Source of the DNA: Litoditis marina
Lineage: Eukaryota; Nematoda; Chromadorea; Rhabditida; Rhabditidae
Direction of reading: 5' to 3'
NCBI GenBank assembly: GCA_964036275.1
Contig: OZ038434.1
Coordinates: forward strand, 24,349,413-24,413,412
DNA length: 64,000 nt
The notes under the pieces were generated by a model that was given only the letters and a program-made list of their open reading frames with translations, had not been told where the DNA came from and ran no database searches. The number at the start of each line of letters is the position of its first letter. Within the stretch, counting starts at the first letter, position 1. This document shows positions 10,873 through 18,805 of the stretch, one piece after another. Both the position numbers and the translations under genes were made by a program.

Positions 10873-11142
10873 TTATTCAGGATAGTCTATTTCACAATCA
10901 GATTCATAAAAAACATCACTGACATCCAGGGAGTTATCGTATTCATGAATGAACAAATCGGTTTCGTCAAAACTTGAGTCCGAATCCCATCCCTCTTCGT
11001 CTTCCACAGCCGAGTACGTGCATTCATCCATGGTGATATCTTCAAAGAGAATGGGTTCAATAGCGAGCTCAGTAACAAGTGATGAAAAATCCATAGACTG
11101 GTCAGCAGCGGGGGCATAGACGACCGGAGGCAACCACTCCAT
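10873..11142 (-). CDS. Small acidic protein, divergent from the polB-N copy
   Basis: An 89-aa intronless ORF starting MEWLPPVVYAP and strongly acidic in its C-terminal half (DEEGWDSDSSFDETDLF, SDCEIDYPE). The AATAAA signal at 10872-10877 overlaps the stop codon. It is transcribed away from the ORF at 11272-11874 across a 129-bp gap. The same type of arrangement, a short acidic ORF divergent from the polymerase, occurs at 25771/25975. A longer reading frame upstream (to 11229) is open but this ATG lies nearer the acidic body. No family is recognised. Confidence 0.55.
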   Translation of the reverse strand: MEWLPPVVYAPAADQSMDFSSLVTELAIEPILFEDITMDECTYSAVEDEEGWDSDSSFDETDLFIHEYDNSLDVSDVFYESDCEIDYPE

Positions 11143-11271
11143 ATTGTTGAATGATGCTTTCGAAATGGTCACTTTCAAATACCTCAAATTGCGAAATACT
11201 TTTTGAAAGTTGTGAAATACATTTCTCAAAATAACTCACTTGGTCATTTGAGCCCCTGTACTCACTGTACT

Positions 11272-11874
11272 ATGTCGTCATTCTTCGATCCGGAGTTGAA
11301 AATTGAGGCTGTCGTACCCACACCTGCTAATCTGTCTCTTCCCTATGCAGTAACTCTTGCCAAACTTATAGCCGATCAACACTTCGCCACTCAACAATCA
11401 GAAATAGAACACATACGTCAACACCAGGATCTTCTGAAGGCGCGTCCCAACTGTTGGAAAGCCGAAACTAAACAACTTCTTCTAAGATGTGGTATTTCAT
11501 TGGACAAACAGTCTTATGGTCTGGACGATCTCAAATCAATGTCGATAGACTTACACGATTATCACGTTCAGCTCTATCAACGTTCTCCCCCTGCTAAAAC
11601 GTATTCAGTGAAATGGCAAAGCAACCCTAAGGCTCGCCGAAAACTGTCAATTGCTTGTTTCAACGATAAGTTTGATATATGTCTGTTCAAAAGGTCTACT
11701 ATTCAAAAAACTACCTGTAGACTTTGTTTTAATCGCTTCATCAATTTACAGCGTCATAAATGTTCAGTAGTGTGTAGCCACTGTAGCCGTATTGATTGTA
11801 AAGGGACCACTATTCATAAAATAGATTGTACGAATTGTAGCCATACCGTTGTTGTTCCCCACTGTTCTTTCTAA
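11272..11874 (+). CDS. Stand-alone copy of the polymerase N-terminal zinc-binding domain
   Basis: An intact 200-aa ORF starting MSSFFDPELKIEAVVP. It aligns end to end with residues 1 to about 200 of the polymerase at 22289-25771 (MPSFFDPELKIKAIVP). Shared blocks are LAKLIAD, YGLDDL, HVQLYQR/HIQLYHR, PPAKTYS/PPAKVYS, IACF, KRSTI and the Cys pairs CRLC, CSHC, CTNC. By eye roughly half of the residues match. It stops just after the third CxxC and has no exonuclease or polymerase motifs. The AATAAA (11873-11878) overlaps the stop. The uninterrupted frame despite strong divergence suggests selection as a separate protein. Possible roles are DNA or terminus binding, or modulation of the polymerase; these are inference. 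Confidence 0.85.
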   Translation: MSSFFDPELKIEAVVPTPANLSLPYAVTLAKLIADQHFATQQSEIEHIRQHQDLLKARPNCWKAETKQLLLRCGISLDKQSYGLDDLKSMSIDLHDYHVQLYQRSPPAKTYSVKWQSNPKARRKLSIACFNDKFDICLFKRSTIQKTTCRLCFNRFINLQRHKCSVVCSHCSRIDCKGTTIHKIDCTNCSHTVVVPHCSF

Positions 11875-11879
11875 TAAAT

Positions 11880-12680
11880 ACTTTCTTTTCAATGTATTCC
11901 TGTACTTCATTTCAACCTCAGTCTTCCCAATCCATGTGAGATAGACTGTTCACTATGGAGAGAGTGAATCGGCGGACAGGGTGTGAGAGTGTTTCGTATA
12001 AGAGAGAGAGACTGCCGATCATGAAGATAGTGTTCAAGAAGGGTAGAGTATTTGAGAATCCGAAGAGAGTGTGTGTCAGTGAAGAGAGTGGCTACGTCGA
12101 GAGAAAGTGAGATAGTATGCAGGGAGAGGAACGTGTTGCGGCGATCGAAATATTGATAAGATCTTTCATGGCAACATTACCAAAATACGAAAACATGGGT
12201 ATACTATTGTTGGACGTACTTCTGTAGTAGGTCATCCGCTAGTGAAAGAGTTGACTTATCAGTGACTGGAGATCTTGTCAAAAACTTCCCATCTGTTCGC
12301 ATGAAAACTGTTAAAAGCCTGGTATATTCCTGCCAAACCCCCTTACATTGATTGGAGAAATAAATACATGGATAGAATAGAATAGAATAGAATGTTTATT
12401 CGCGATTGAACACGTGTCTTCCCACATTGGTATATGTGGCACTACAAACTATGATTGTAGATTTAGGAGTACGAATAAAATGTAGAGTATTGTTTACTCT
12501 GTTACGCGCTGATTGTATAATACGCATTGATGCAGTTGCAGTAATGCACAAGTGAAACGATGATTGTACCTGGCAAGGATTCCAAATCTACCAAGTTTTA
12601 TGGGTCATGTTGTTCTGTGTGACTTATTGAGTTTATTGTGCTCTGTGAACTGATGTATTTTCTAGTCTCTGGCAACAACG
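11880..12680. other. Non-coding spacer inside the Maverick with host-type repeats
   Basis: It holds a purine-rich stretch (about 11940-12130) and AAATAAATACATGG followed by four GATA(GAATA)-type units. Then comes GTTTATTCGCGATTGAACAC, which resembles 29308-29360 outside the element. No convincing ORF. It may contain the tail of a nested retroposon. Confidence 0.45.
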
Positions 12681-12752
12681 ATTTATTCAAAAACCAATGA
12701 CCGAGAATGATGGAAGATGTTGGTCACAGGCCTGGAGAGGTGGTGCCGGCAT

Positions 12753-14191
12753 TCACAACAGCCGGGCCAACACACGATGGTACTCCGGAAGGAGTTCAAC
12801 TGGTAGCGCTTCAGCTGAAACATAAGAATATTGGAATCCATTGATATTACCAATTAAACACTTATACAAAACAGGCCTGATTGTTCCACATCTTTCTAAC
12901 ACTATGCGTTACATCTTTTTATCACTTTGAATCGTATTAAAAAAAAACCTACCAACTCGGTCTGCGTCCTCCAAGATGAGGCTCATGATGAGTTTGGTGA
13001 AAGCTCCTTGTGCGCGAGCACAAACAAAGACGATCCCATCACAGGATCCTACAACATAGTCTTATTAGTTGTATTATTAGAAATGCGTAGCTTTCTATTT
13101 TTCCCATCTGAAAATTTAAAATCGATAAATTACAAGATTTCAGACAGTGCATACCTCGTTGTACTTTCTCCCTCAAGAACTCCAACGTGGAACGAGCGGC
13201 CTTCACCTTGCCGGGGAACCCCGGGGTTTTGATGTCCCCCTTGGTTATGGGGTGGTGCCTGAAAAAAACTTAAAATTAAGGGGGGACACACAAAAACCGT
13301 TGAAAGTGATGAACTCAATATTCGATTCTCAACCACCGTGTTAGAAATATGAGTTATAGTTTGTTCCATCAATCGATGACTTTCTACAGTAATCTTTCAA
13401 AAGTTCAAACCCATTTATCTAATCAACAAACATCATTTTAGATTCACTCTTTTGTATGCTTGTAGTATCCAAAGTAGAAAACGATATCACAAAGTTTGAA
13501 TTATGTACAACACCTACAAGATAAGATGAATTAACCTGAAAGTTGTATAAAATTACTGTAGAGGGCTATTGTTTTGTGAAACAGACTATATAAATCACTC
13601 ACCGAAGTTTGTAGCTAGGCAGTGGCCAATTGTCTGACTTCTTACTGTACGGGTTAGAGGTAATTATGACCATGGCAGGCTTCTGCATTCCAGCATCAAC
13701 GGTCTGGAAAAAACGTTTTTTTTTTTTTAAAATGCCTACACACACATATATAATACACTTATTACAACTATAAAAGCTGTGAAAAGGAATGGTAAATATT
13801 ATTTGAAAAAACTACAGCATTCAGGTTTACTGCTTTACAATAACTGAAAACACGTAGGCATCGATTTTGCTCCAAAATGACATGTTACATAAGTTTCATT
13901 TCAGACTTAGAATAAATATTTTCATCTACATTTTACAAAATAATCCACATTGCGCTTATAGATCCTGGTGTTTTAACAGATACCTTTTCACCCTCAACGA
14001 AACGAGCAAAATGGTGAACAAAGAGATTAAGAACCAACCAAGTCCATCAAATGTCCAATGTCGTAGTTTTCTCCTCTCTTCGAATATGTAGATAGAAGTG
14101 GAAGTGGTGTTTTGGTGACCCAGATATTGTCCTCCAGCTTCACCAGAGCGGCGCTCTCCTCTAACCAATCGGGGTCGACACGTTTGGCCAT
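12753..14191 (-). CDS. Five-exon Maverick accessory protein, unknown function
   Basis: Minus-strand exons 14191-14039, 13703-13603, 13258-13155, 13048-12953 and 12814-12753 total 516 nt. They join in phase into 171 codons plus TGA. The ATG (MAKRVDPDWLEES) follows a CGGTTTTAG acceptor. Recognisable stretches are NIWVTKTPLPLLSTY, KPAMVIITSNPYSKK, ARSTLEFLREKVQRG and CDGIVFVCARAQGAFTKL; the last looks like a beta-alpha unit. The first donor (TTG|GTTGGT) is the weakest. A poly(A) signal is at 12682-12687 on the minus strand. I do not recognise the family. It lies just 3' of the minus-strand integrase cluster, and its multi-intron structure sets it apart from the core genes. Intron 2 carries a MITE. 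Confidence 0.75.
13355..13590. mobile_element. MITE nested in an intron of a Maverick gene
   Basis: The left end TATAGTTTGTTCCATCAATC and inner CTTTCTACAGTAATC are mirrored by ATTACTGTAGAGGGCTATTG and GTGAAACAGACTATA. A related copy lies in a CNNM intron at about 39683-39918 (CCAATCGATGTCTTTCTACA, ATTACTGTAGAGGG). Confidence 0.65.
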
Positions 14192-14691
14192 TGTAGAGTA
14201 TGCTAAAACCGATTAGTTAGGTAAAACATTAGGAACAGTGCTGGAGTAGGTTGAATATTGTGAAGAATGTGAACAGTAGAGAGGTGGGTAAAAACTAGGG
14301 AGATTGTAAACATTTTAGAAGGTTAAACATTAAGAGAGTGTGAGAGGGGGGTGAAGGATTGTGAAAACCGTTGAAAGTGATGGTAACGCCTCTTTCCCAT
14401 CTTTAAATACACAGTATACCCCATGAAATCAGATAATTACCCGGTGTTACCTTGAAAAATTTATCTTTAAGAAAACCGATTCGGCAAATGTTATCTTAGA
14501 AGATCTAGCATAGCACACGAGAATATGTGAATAACACTGAAAATAACAAGGTCGAGTTTCATATCTATAAAGTTACACCTGGAAACTTTGAATAAAAAGT
14601 AGAAAGTAGTAAAGGACGAGTTCCATATCTATAAAGCATCTACGATGTGAATAACAACGAATCAAACGAGTTTTATACTATAAAAGAGTGC
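14192..14691. other. Spacer between two minus-strand Maverick genes
   Basis: AT-rich sequence, with no ORF of note, between the end of the integrase gene and the start of the five-exon gene. The string AAAACCGTTGAAAGTGATG at about 14365 is repeated near 13292 inside that gene. Confidence 0.45.
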
Positions 14692-15732
14692 TTACAACAG
14701 AATAACATCAGCCTCCCTTTCCCAACTGTTGAAAGATGCTGGATATCCAAGCCATTTGACGAGTACTTCCTTTTTTCCTCTTCTTTTTCTCCTTTCCAAT
14801 ATCTTTTCCACTTTGTAAACGTTCTCAGGGTTACTACACGGGACAAGCTCATGTTCATAGAATATACCTTTGATGGTATCTCCATGGCTGTCTTTCAAAT
14901 GGTATACGGGTGGTGATCCTGGTAAGCATTTTGTTATATAGAACTCTTCCTCACTCCATCCTTTCTCATACCCCTTTTGGAATGTTCTCCGTGCGGTACT
15001 TATGCGAACCATATCCCCAATAGCTAATTGACATTTTCTATTATTTGTCTCTTCTTTGACCTCTTGTAGAATGTTACTTGTCACATCAACAGGCCGCATT
15101 TTTATACTACGATTAATGCTGTGGTTAATTCCATTCACAATATCGGGTAAAACGTCAATGTATTTTCTAGTTGAATTGTGATACATATACTTCTCCAGTC
15201 TTGTTTTCAAAGTTCTATTCACCCGTTCAACCATCGCACATTTGAGAGGTGAATTCGTGGACAGATGTCTTATACTCTTTTCCTTAAACATACCAGATAC
15301 TGTAGAATTATAAAACTCCTTTCCTTCATCAGTAAAAATGTAGATTGGTGTGAACTTGTTTTCTTCAAAAATTTCTTCAAAGGCCTTGCATACCACAACA
15401 CCTGCTTTCGATTTCAGAGGTTTCACATATAACATGCGCGAATAGACATCGATTACTGTAAGTAGAAATGTATGCCCCGCGTTTTCCTTTTTATACGCCG
15501 CATAGTCACACAAATCGGCTTGTAACGTGAAAAAACGGCCAGATCCAAGAGTTTTCCTACGTGGAAAGCGATGACGTACTTGTTTGTGCAAAGTATAAGC
15601 GGGTACAGATTTTAAGTAGTTCTTTACATCTTTTATTTTAGAACCTTTCACAGAACGAATAATATTATTTATTGAAGAAAAACTGGACGGGTTTTTTGGA
15701 TTCAAATAGGCATCTTTTAGAAGTCTTTCCAT
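14692..15732 (-). CDS. int: Maverick DDE integrase with C-terminal chromodomain
   Basis: A 346-aa retroviral-type integrase, which joins element ends to target DNA. The catalytic core shows D in LQADLCDY (~93), D in IFTDEGKEF (~154) and E in CAMVERVNRTLK (~189), then an SH3-like part (IGDMVRISTARRTF). A chromodomain follows near the C-terminus (VYKVEKILERR, VLVKWLGYPASFNSWE), a module that can guide insertion to methylated histones. A clear HHCC zinc finger is not visible in the N-terminal ~70 residues. Its start overlaps the preceding ORF by 16 nt. Integrases of this kind typically leave 5-6 bp duplications, matching the 6-bp ATCGTC here. Confidence 0.95.
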   Translation of the reverse strand: MERLLKDAYLNPKNPSSFSSINNIIRSVKGSKIKDVKNYLKSVPAYTLHKQVRHRFPRRKTLGSGRFFTLQADLCDYAAYKKENAGHTFLLTVIDVYSRMLYVKPLKSKAGVVVCKAFEEIFEENKFTPIYIFTDEGKEFYNSTVSGMFKEKSIRHLSTNSPLKCAMVERVNRTLKTRLEKYMYHNSTRKYIDVLPDIVNGINHSINRSIKMRPVDVTSNILQEVKEETNNRKCQLAIGDMVRISTARRTFQKGYEKGWSEEEFYITKCLPGSPPVYHLKDSHGDTIKGIFYEHELVPCSNPENVYKVEKILERRKRRGKKEVLVKWLGYPASFNSWEREADVILL

Positions 15733-16472
15733 AGTCTTATATTCAACCGCTTCTTTCGTCTTCCGTCTCCGTACTGAAGCCTTATATTGGGTTTCCTAAT
15801 ACGGGGGGTATTCTTCACACCAGCAGCTATAGGGGATGGTAATCCATCGGGGAACTTCCTATTCATGGTAGAAGCTTTAGGACTATTCACTCTCGGTAAA
15901 ACAGGGTTATTGAATACAATAGGATCCGGAGGGCTAGCTCTTTTAGGAGGTGCCGCTTTAGGACTTTCCTTTTTTGGTAGAACGGCTGTAGGTACTACAA
16001 TCGGCGCGGGTTCTTCGATTTTTCGTGGTTTCTGTAGTTGCGGGATATGCTTGGTATGATTATAAAACTCCTCATATCCGAGTGGATAATGAGCTCCCTC
16101 TCTCTTAAGTGCATAGTTTATAATATCCGTCAAATTTGTATTTGGAATAGTTCGCCCGTCCAATACCATTTCATTTGCGTCATTTCCACGTACTGTTTTT
16201 ACAATCCTGTCAAGTCTAGTACTTCTCACTGGTAGTTGAGGCACAATATCACTGCGTGGAGGAGTGTGAATTTGGAAACTAGGTGGACTATCAAGTTCGC
16301 TATTATAGTTGCGAAGACGCGCCAAAAGATCTGCAAAAATTGATATTTTTTCATTATCCGACACGTTCTTCTCTTTGAGCACTTCTTCCATCCTCGCTTT
16401 AAGACTCGTGATATTCGACGCCTCATCACTTTCAGTTATAGGAACTAATTTGAATTTGTGATTCAATCGCAT
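15717..16472 (-). CDS. Maverick protein of unknown function, proline/lysine-rich
   Basis: A 251-aa ORF. The ATG at 16472 shares a base with the TGA of the upstream ORF (TGATG), so I prefer it to the GTG one codon earlier. The N-terminus is charged and helical (SLKARMEEVLKEKNVSDNEK). A central part (GNDANEMVLDGRTIPNTN, LTDIINYALKREGAHYPLGY) looks folded. The C-terminal third is basic and Pro/Ser-rich (PKKESPKAAPPKRASPP) and ends RRKKRLNIRLWKDF. It lies in a tight minus-strand cluster between a 101-aa ORF and the integrase. Virion-associated or scaffold functions are possible by position only. Confidence 0.75.
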   Translation of the reverse strand: MRLNHKFKLVPITESDEASNITSLKARMEEVLKEKNVSDNEKISIFADLLARLRNYNSELDSPPSFQIHTPPRSDIVPQLPVRSTRLDRIVKTVRGNDANEMVLDGRTIPNTNLTDIINYALKREGAHYPLGYEEFYNHTKHIPQLQKPRKIEEPAPIVVPTAVLPKKESPKAAPPKRASPPDPIVFNNPVLPRVNSPKASTMNRKFPDGLPSPIAAGVKNTPRIRKPNIRLQYGDGRRKKRLNIRLWKDF

Positions 16473-16777
16473 CACAGGTCAGCTAACGCTAATACTGGTT
16501 GTATAAGTGACTTGAGTGCTGAGTGTGAAAGGGAGGCCAGCTGTTTTCGGGCCACTTCTGGGTCACGATTTTTCGAGATTTCAATTAGCTTAGAGATATT
16601 TTTATCAAGAATACCACGTTCTTTGGAAGATAGACGTACAACGGTACTATTCAAGATATTATATATGATTTCCACTAAAAATCCAATCTGGGTATTTGAT
16701 CCTTTCTTTAGAATTTTCTTATTCTTCTTTAATTTAATTAAATACACTGCGTGAGCTCTAATACGACCACTCGACAT
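16472..16777 (-). CDS. Small basic Maverick protein upstream in the integrase cluster
   Basis: A 101-aa ORF starting MSSGRIRAHAVYLIKLKKNK. The pattern LVEIIYNILN...LSSKERGILDKNISKLIEI is reminiscent of a short basic protein often seen next to capsid genes in Polinton-like elements; this comparison is from memory and not tested. Its stop overlaps the next start as TGATG. The 100 bp before it contain 21-bp tandem repeats. The frame is open further upstream but without an ATG. Confidence 0.7.
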   Translation of the reverse strand: MSSGRIRAHAVYLIKLKKNKKILKKGSNTQIGFLVEIIYNILNSTVVRLSSKERGILDKNISKLIEISKNRDPEVARKQLASLSHSALKSLIQPVLALADL

Positions 16778-16876
16778 AGGTGTGAAAGTGTAAAATGACT
16801 CTCTGAAAGTGGAAAATAGCTCTGGGAAAGTGGTCAATAGCTTTGGGAAAGTGAGGAATAACTGTCAGAAAGTATT
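16778..16876 (-). promoter_or_regulatory. Short tandem repeats in a Maverick intergenic gap
   Basis: Units of about 21-22 bp read CTGAAAGTGGAAAATAGCTC, TGGGAAAGTGGTCAATAGCT, TGGGAAAGTGAGGAATAACT and then CAGAAAGTATTCT. They fill the gap between the ATPase stop and the next start and could be promoter elements. Confidence 0.45.
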
Positions 16877-17539
16877 CTACGAGCGTGGTACATATACAGT
16901 AGGATACTGGTCAGTGATACTACTAAGTAGTCTATGCTTGGGATTACAGTGAATGTGATTATTAATTAATAAGTGGTTATAAGGCTCTGACATCGCATCT
17001 TCATAGGCCTCCACGGCTGATTTCCACTGGTCACCGAATAATTGAATCATCAAGTTTCGGACTTGTAGTTTATCCGAGTTGGTGCGTAGTAAGAACATGT
17101 AGTTGGAATTTATACGGGCCGTTCTACTGACATCAAATGCATTGTGGAACATAGTTATGAGTGCCAAGCCTAAGTGGTGAGCATATAGACAGAATAAATC
17201 ATTCAAAATTTTCTTATTTTGCACACTGCTATTCATCGTGGACTGTAAATCATCTAGCACAAGTATCGACCTCTTTCCTTTCTGTTCCTTAATTAATTCC
17301 ATGTCTGGTACTCCCTCGTATGCATATATATTTTCACCTTTCGGAATACCGTCATTGTGGATACCGTAAAACCAGAATACACTGTCTATTGGCTCTTTGA
17401 AATAATCTTGTCTGTTCTCAATTATTTTACGTACCAATGTAGATTTTCCTGAAGAAGAAGACCCGACAACGCATATTTGACAAGGCAGTTCGAATTGGAA
17501 GACCATCTTCCATGTGTGATTACACTTGAATGACCTCAT
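16877..17539 (-). CDS. Maverick genome-packaging ATPase (FtsK/HerA, A32-like)
   Basis: A 220-aa ORF from the ATG at 17539; the frame continues upstream to a TTG only. The Walker A motif GSSSSGKST lies near residue 32 and the Walker B ILVLDD near residue 91, followed by a conserved-looking ALITMFHNAF segment. The size and motif order fit the packaging ATPases of Polintons and related viruses, which pump DNA into preformed capsids. It starts head to head with the minor capsid gene; the two ATGs are 34 bp apart with TTATATTAA between them. Confidence 0.92.
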   Translation of the reverse strand: MRSFKCNHTWKMVFQFELPCQICVVGSSSSGKSTLVRKIIENRQDYFKEPIDSVFWFYGIHNDGIPKGENIYAYEGVPDMELIKEQKGKRSILVLDDLQSTMNSSVQNKKILNDLFCLYAHHLGLALITMFHNAFDVSRTARINSNYMFLLRTNSDKLQVRNLMIQLFGDQWKSAVEAYEDAMSEPYNHLLINNHIHCNPKHRLLSSITDQYPTVYVPRS

Positions 17540-17573
17540 TACCAATTATATTAACTGAGTGTACGGCTGCATA

Positions 17574-18503
17574 ATGGATGACTCATATATAACGCTCATA
17601 TCTAGTGTGAGTTCAGATCGTAAAAATACTTCTTCACGATTCACTACTAGACTACCTGAAACCTTGCATTTACGAAAAGACCGACACGTGATTGGTCTCA
17701 CAGAGATTGTATTTCCCAGATCAATGCAGAATATGGGTAACGGAGGATCCTATACCATTAAATTTAAAAGTTTCAGTCCCCTACAAATCCATCTCCCTCG
17801 CGGTCATTACGAAAATGGTGAAGATATTGCCAACCTGCTCAATTTCAAAAACCGTCCAAAAAGAGGCGCCAATGCTCAGACTGTCAATCAAGATAGTGAT
17901 CAGTGTACTACGGTAACGACCGTACATGTTGCGAACAAAGGACAGAAAGAGAATGTTGCGAGCAAAGTGCAGGAAGAGAATGTTGCGAACAAAGTGCAAG
18001 AGACTGAGAAAGAGGTGAGTGAAGAAAATGTGATACGAGTAAAGAGGGCAAACCCAGAGTTCATAGGTGAAACTGGTGTTCATTTTTACTTCCATAGAGG
18101 GGCAAAAAAGTTCACTCTCAGTATTAACAACCCCGAAGTAAAAAGTGTCGTAGTTGATCCTGATTTGGCATATTTTCTCGGTTTCACTAGGAATGTTTTT
18201 TATGGCACTACCCAAGCAGATCATCGAGTTGACTACTATAATCAACAGTCTTTGATATATATTTACTCTGACATTGTGACCACTAGTATTGTGGGAAACA
18301 CTAGGTCAAGTTTATTACAATGCTGCCCTGTCACAGGGAACTATGGAGAGACGATACGGCATTCATTCTTTCCGGTGAAGTATATTCCTGTCATGTATGA
18401 AACACTGGACACAATTAGTATAGAAATTTTATCGGAACAAGGGAAACCTATCGAGTTCAGTTTTGGAAGCGTTGTTCTCACTCTTCACATCAAGCTCAAA
18501 TGA
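17574..18503 (+). CDS. mCP: Maverick minor capsid (penton-like) protein
   Basis: A 309-aa ORF. The N-terminus (SRFTTRLPETLHL, VIGLTEIVFPRSM) and C-terminus (LIYIYSDIV, PVMYETLDTISIEI, GSVVLTLHIKLK) show the strand pattern of Polinton single-jelly-roll minor capsid proteins, which form capsid vertices. A middle insertion (about residues 115-150) contains three ENVA(N/S)KVQ-type repeats. I chose the ATG at 17574; an in-frame GTG lies upstream. Poly(A) signal AATAAA lies at about 18574, next to the convergent gene's signal. Confidence 0.85.
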   Translation: MDDSYITLISSVSSDRKNTSSRFTTRLPETLHLRKDRHVIGLTEIVFPRSMQNMGNGGSYTIKFKSFSPLQIHLPRGHYENGEDIANLLNFKNRPKRGANAQTVNQDSDQCTTVTTVHVANKGQKENVASKVQEENVANKVQETEKEVSEENVIRVKRANPEFIGETGVHFYFHRGAKKFTLSINNPEVKSVVVDPDLAYFLGFTRNVFYGTTQADHRVDYYNQQSLIYIYSDIVTTSIVGNTRSSLLQCCPVTGNYGETIRHSFFPVKYIPVMYETLDTISIEILSEQGKPIEFSFGSVVLTLHIKLK

Positions 18504-18600
18504 TAGACACATCGGGTTTAACATCTTCCGGCTCTCGCTCGATAACTGAAAATATTGTTTAAAATAATTTGTGACTAATAAAACTGGTGAAATATTTATT

Positions 18601-18804
18601 TTACAAACCTTTATCATACTCAAAAGTAACATCATTGAATTCTATTCCATCCGTGGAATCATCGTAGATTATTGTCGGTTCTTCCCCAGTCCATTCCGAA
18701 GCGGGGTCAGGACGAATACAGTATTCAGCGCGAATCATGGTGATAGGATGGCAATTTTCGAAATAGTAAGTCATGGCACGCGGTGTAGATACGGTGCGAT
18801 ACAT
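18601..18804 (-). CDS. Small acidic ORF directly after the capsid gene
   Basis: A 67-aa ORF whose ATG follows the capsid stop after one base. The N-terminus is MYRTVSTPRAMTYYFENCH; the rest is acidic (EEPTIIYDDSTDGIEFNDVT). The family is unknown. Placement suggests co-expression with the major capsid gene. Confidence 0.55.
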   Translation of the reverse strand: MYRTVSTPRAMTYYFENCHPITMIRAEYCIRPDPASEWTGEEPTIIYDDSTDGIEFNDVTFEYDKGL

Positions 18805-18805
18805 G

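Noticed and set aside
12927..13344. Plus-strand ORFs of 65-101 aa
   Set aside because: They lie opposite exons of the spliced minus-strand gene at 12753-14191, which has matching splice phases.
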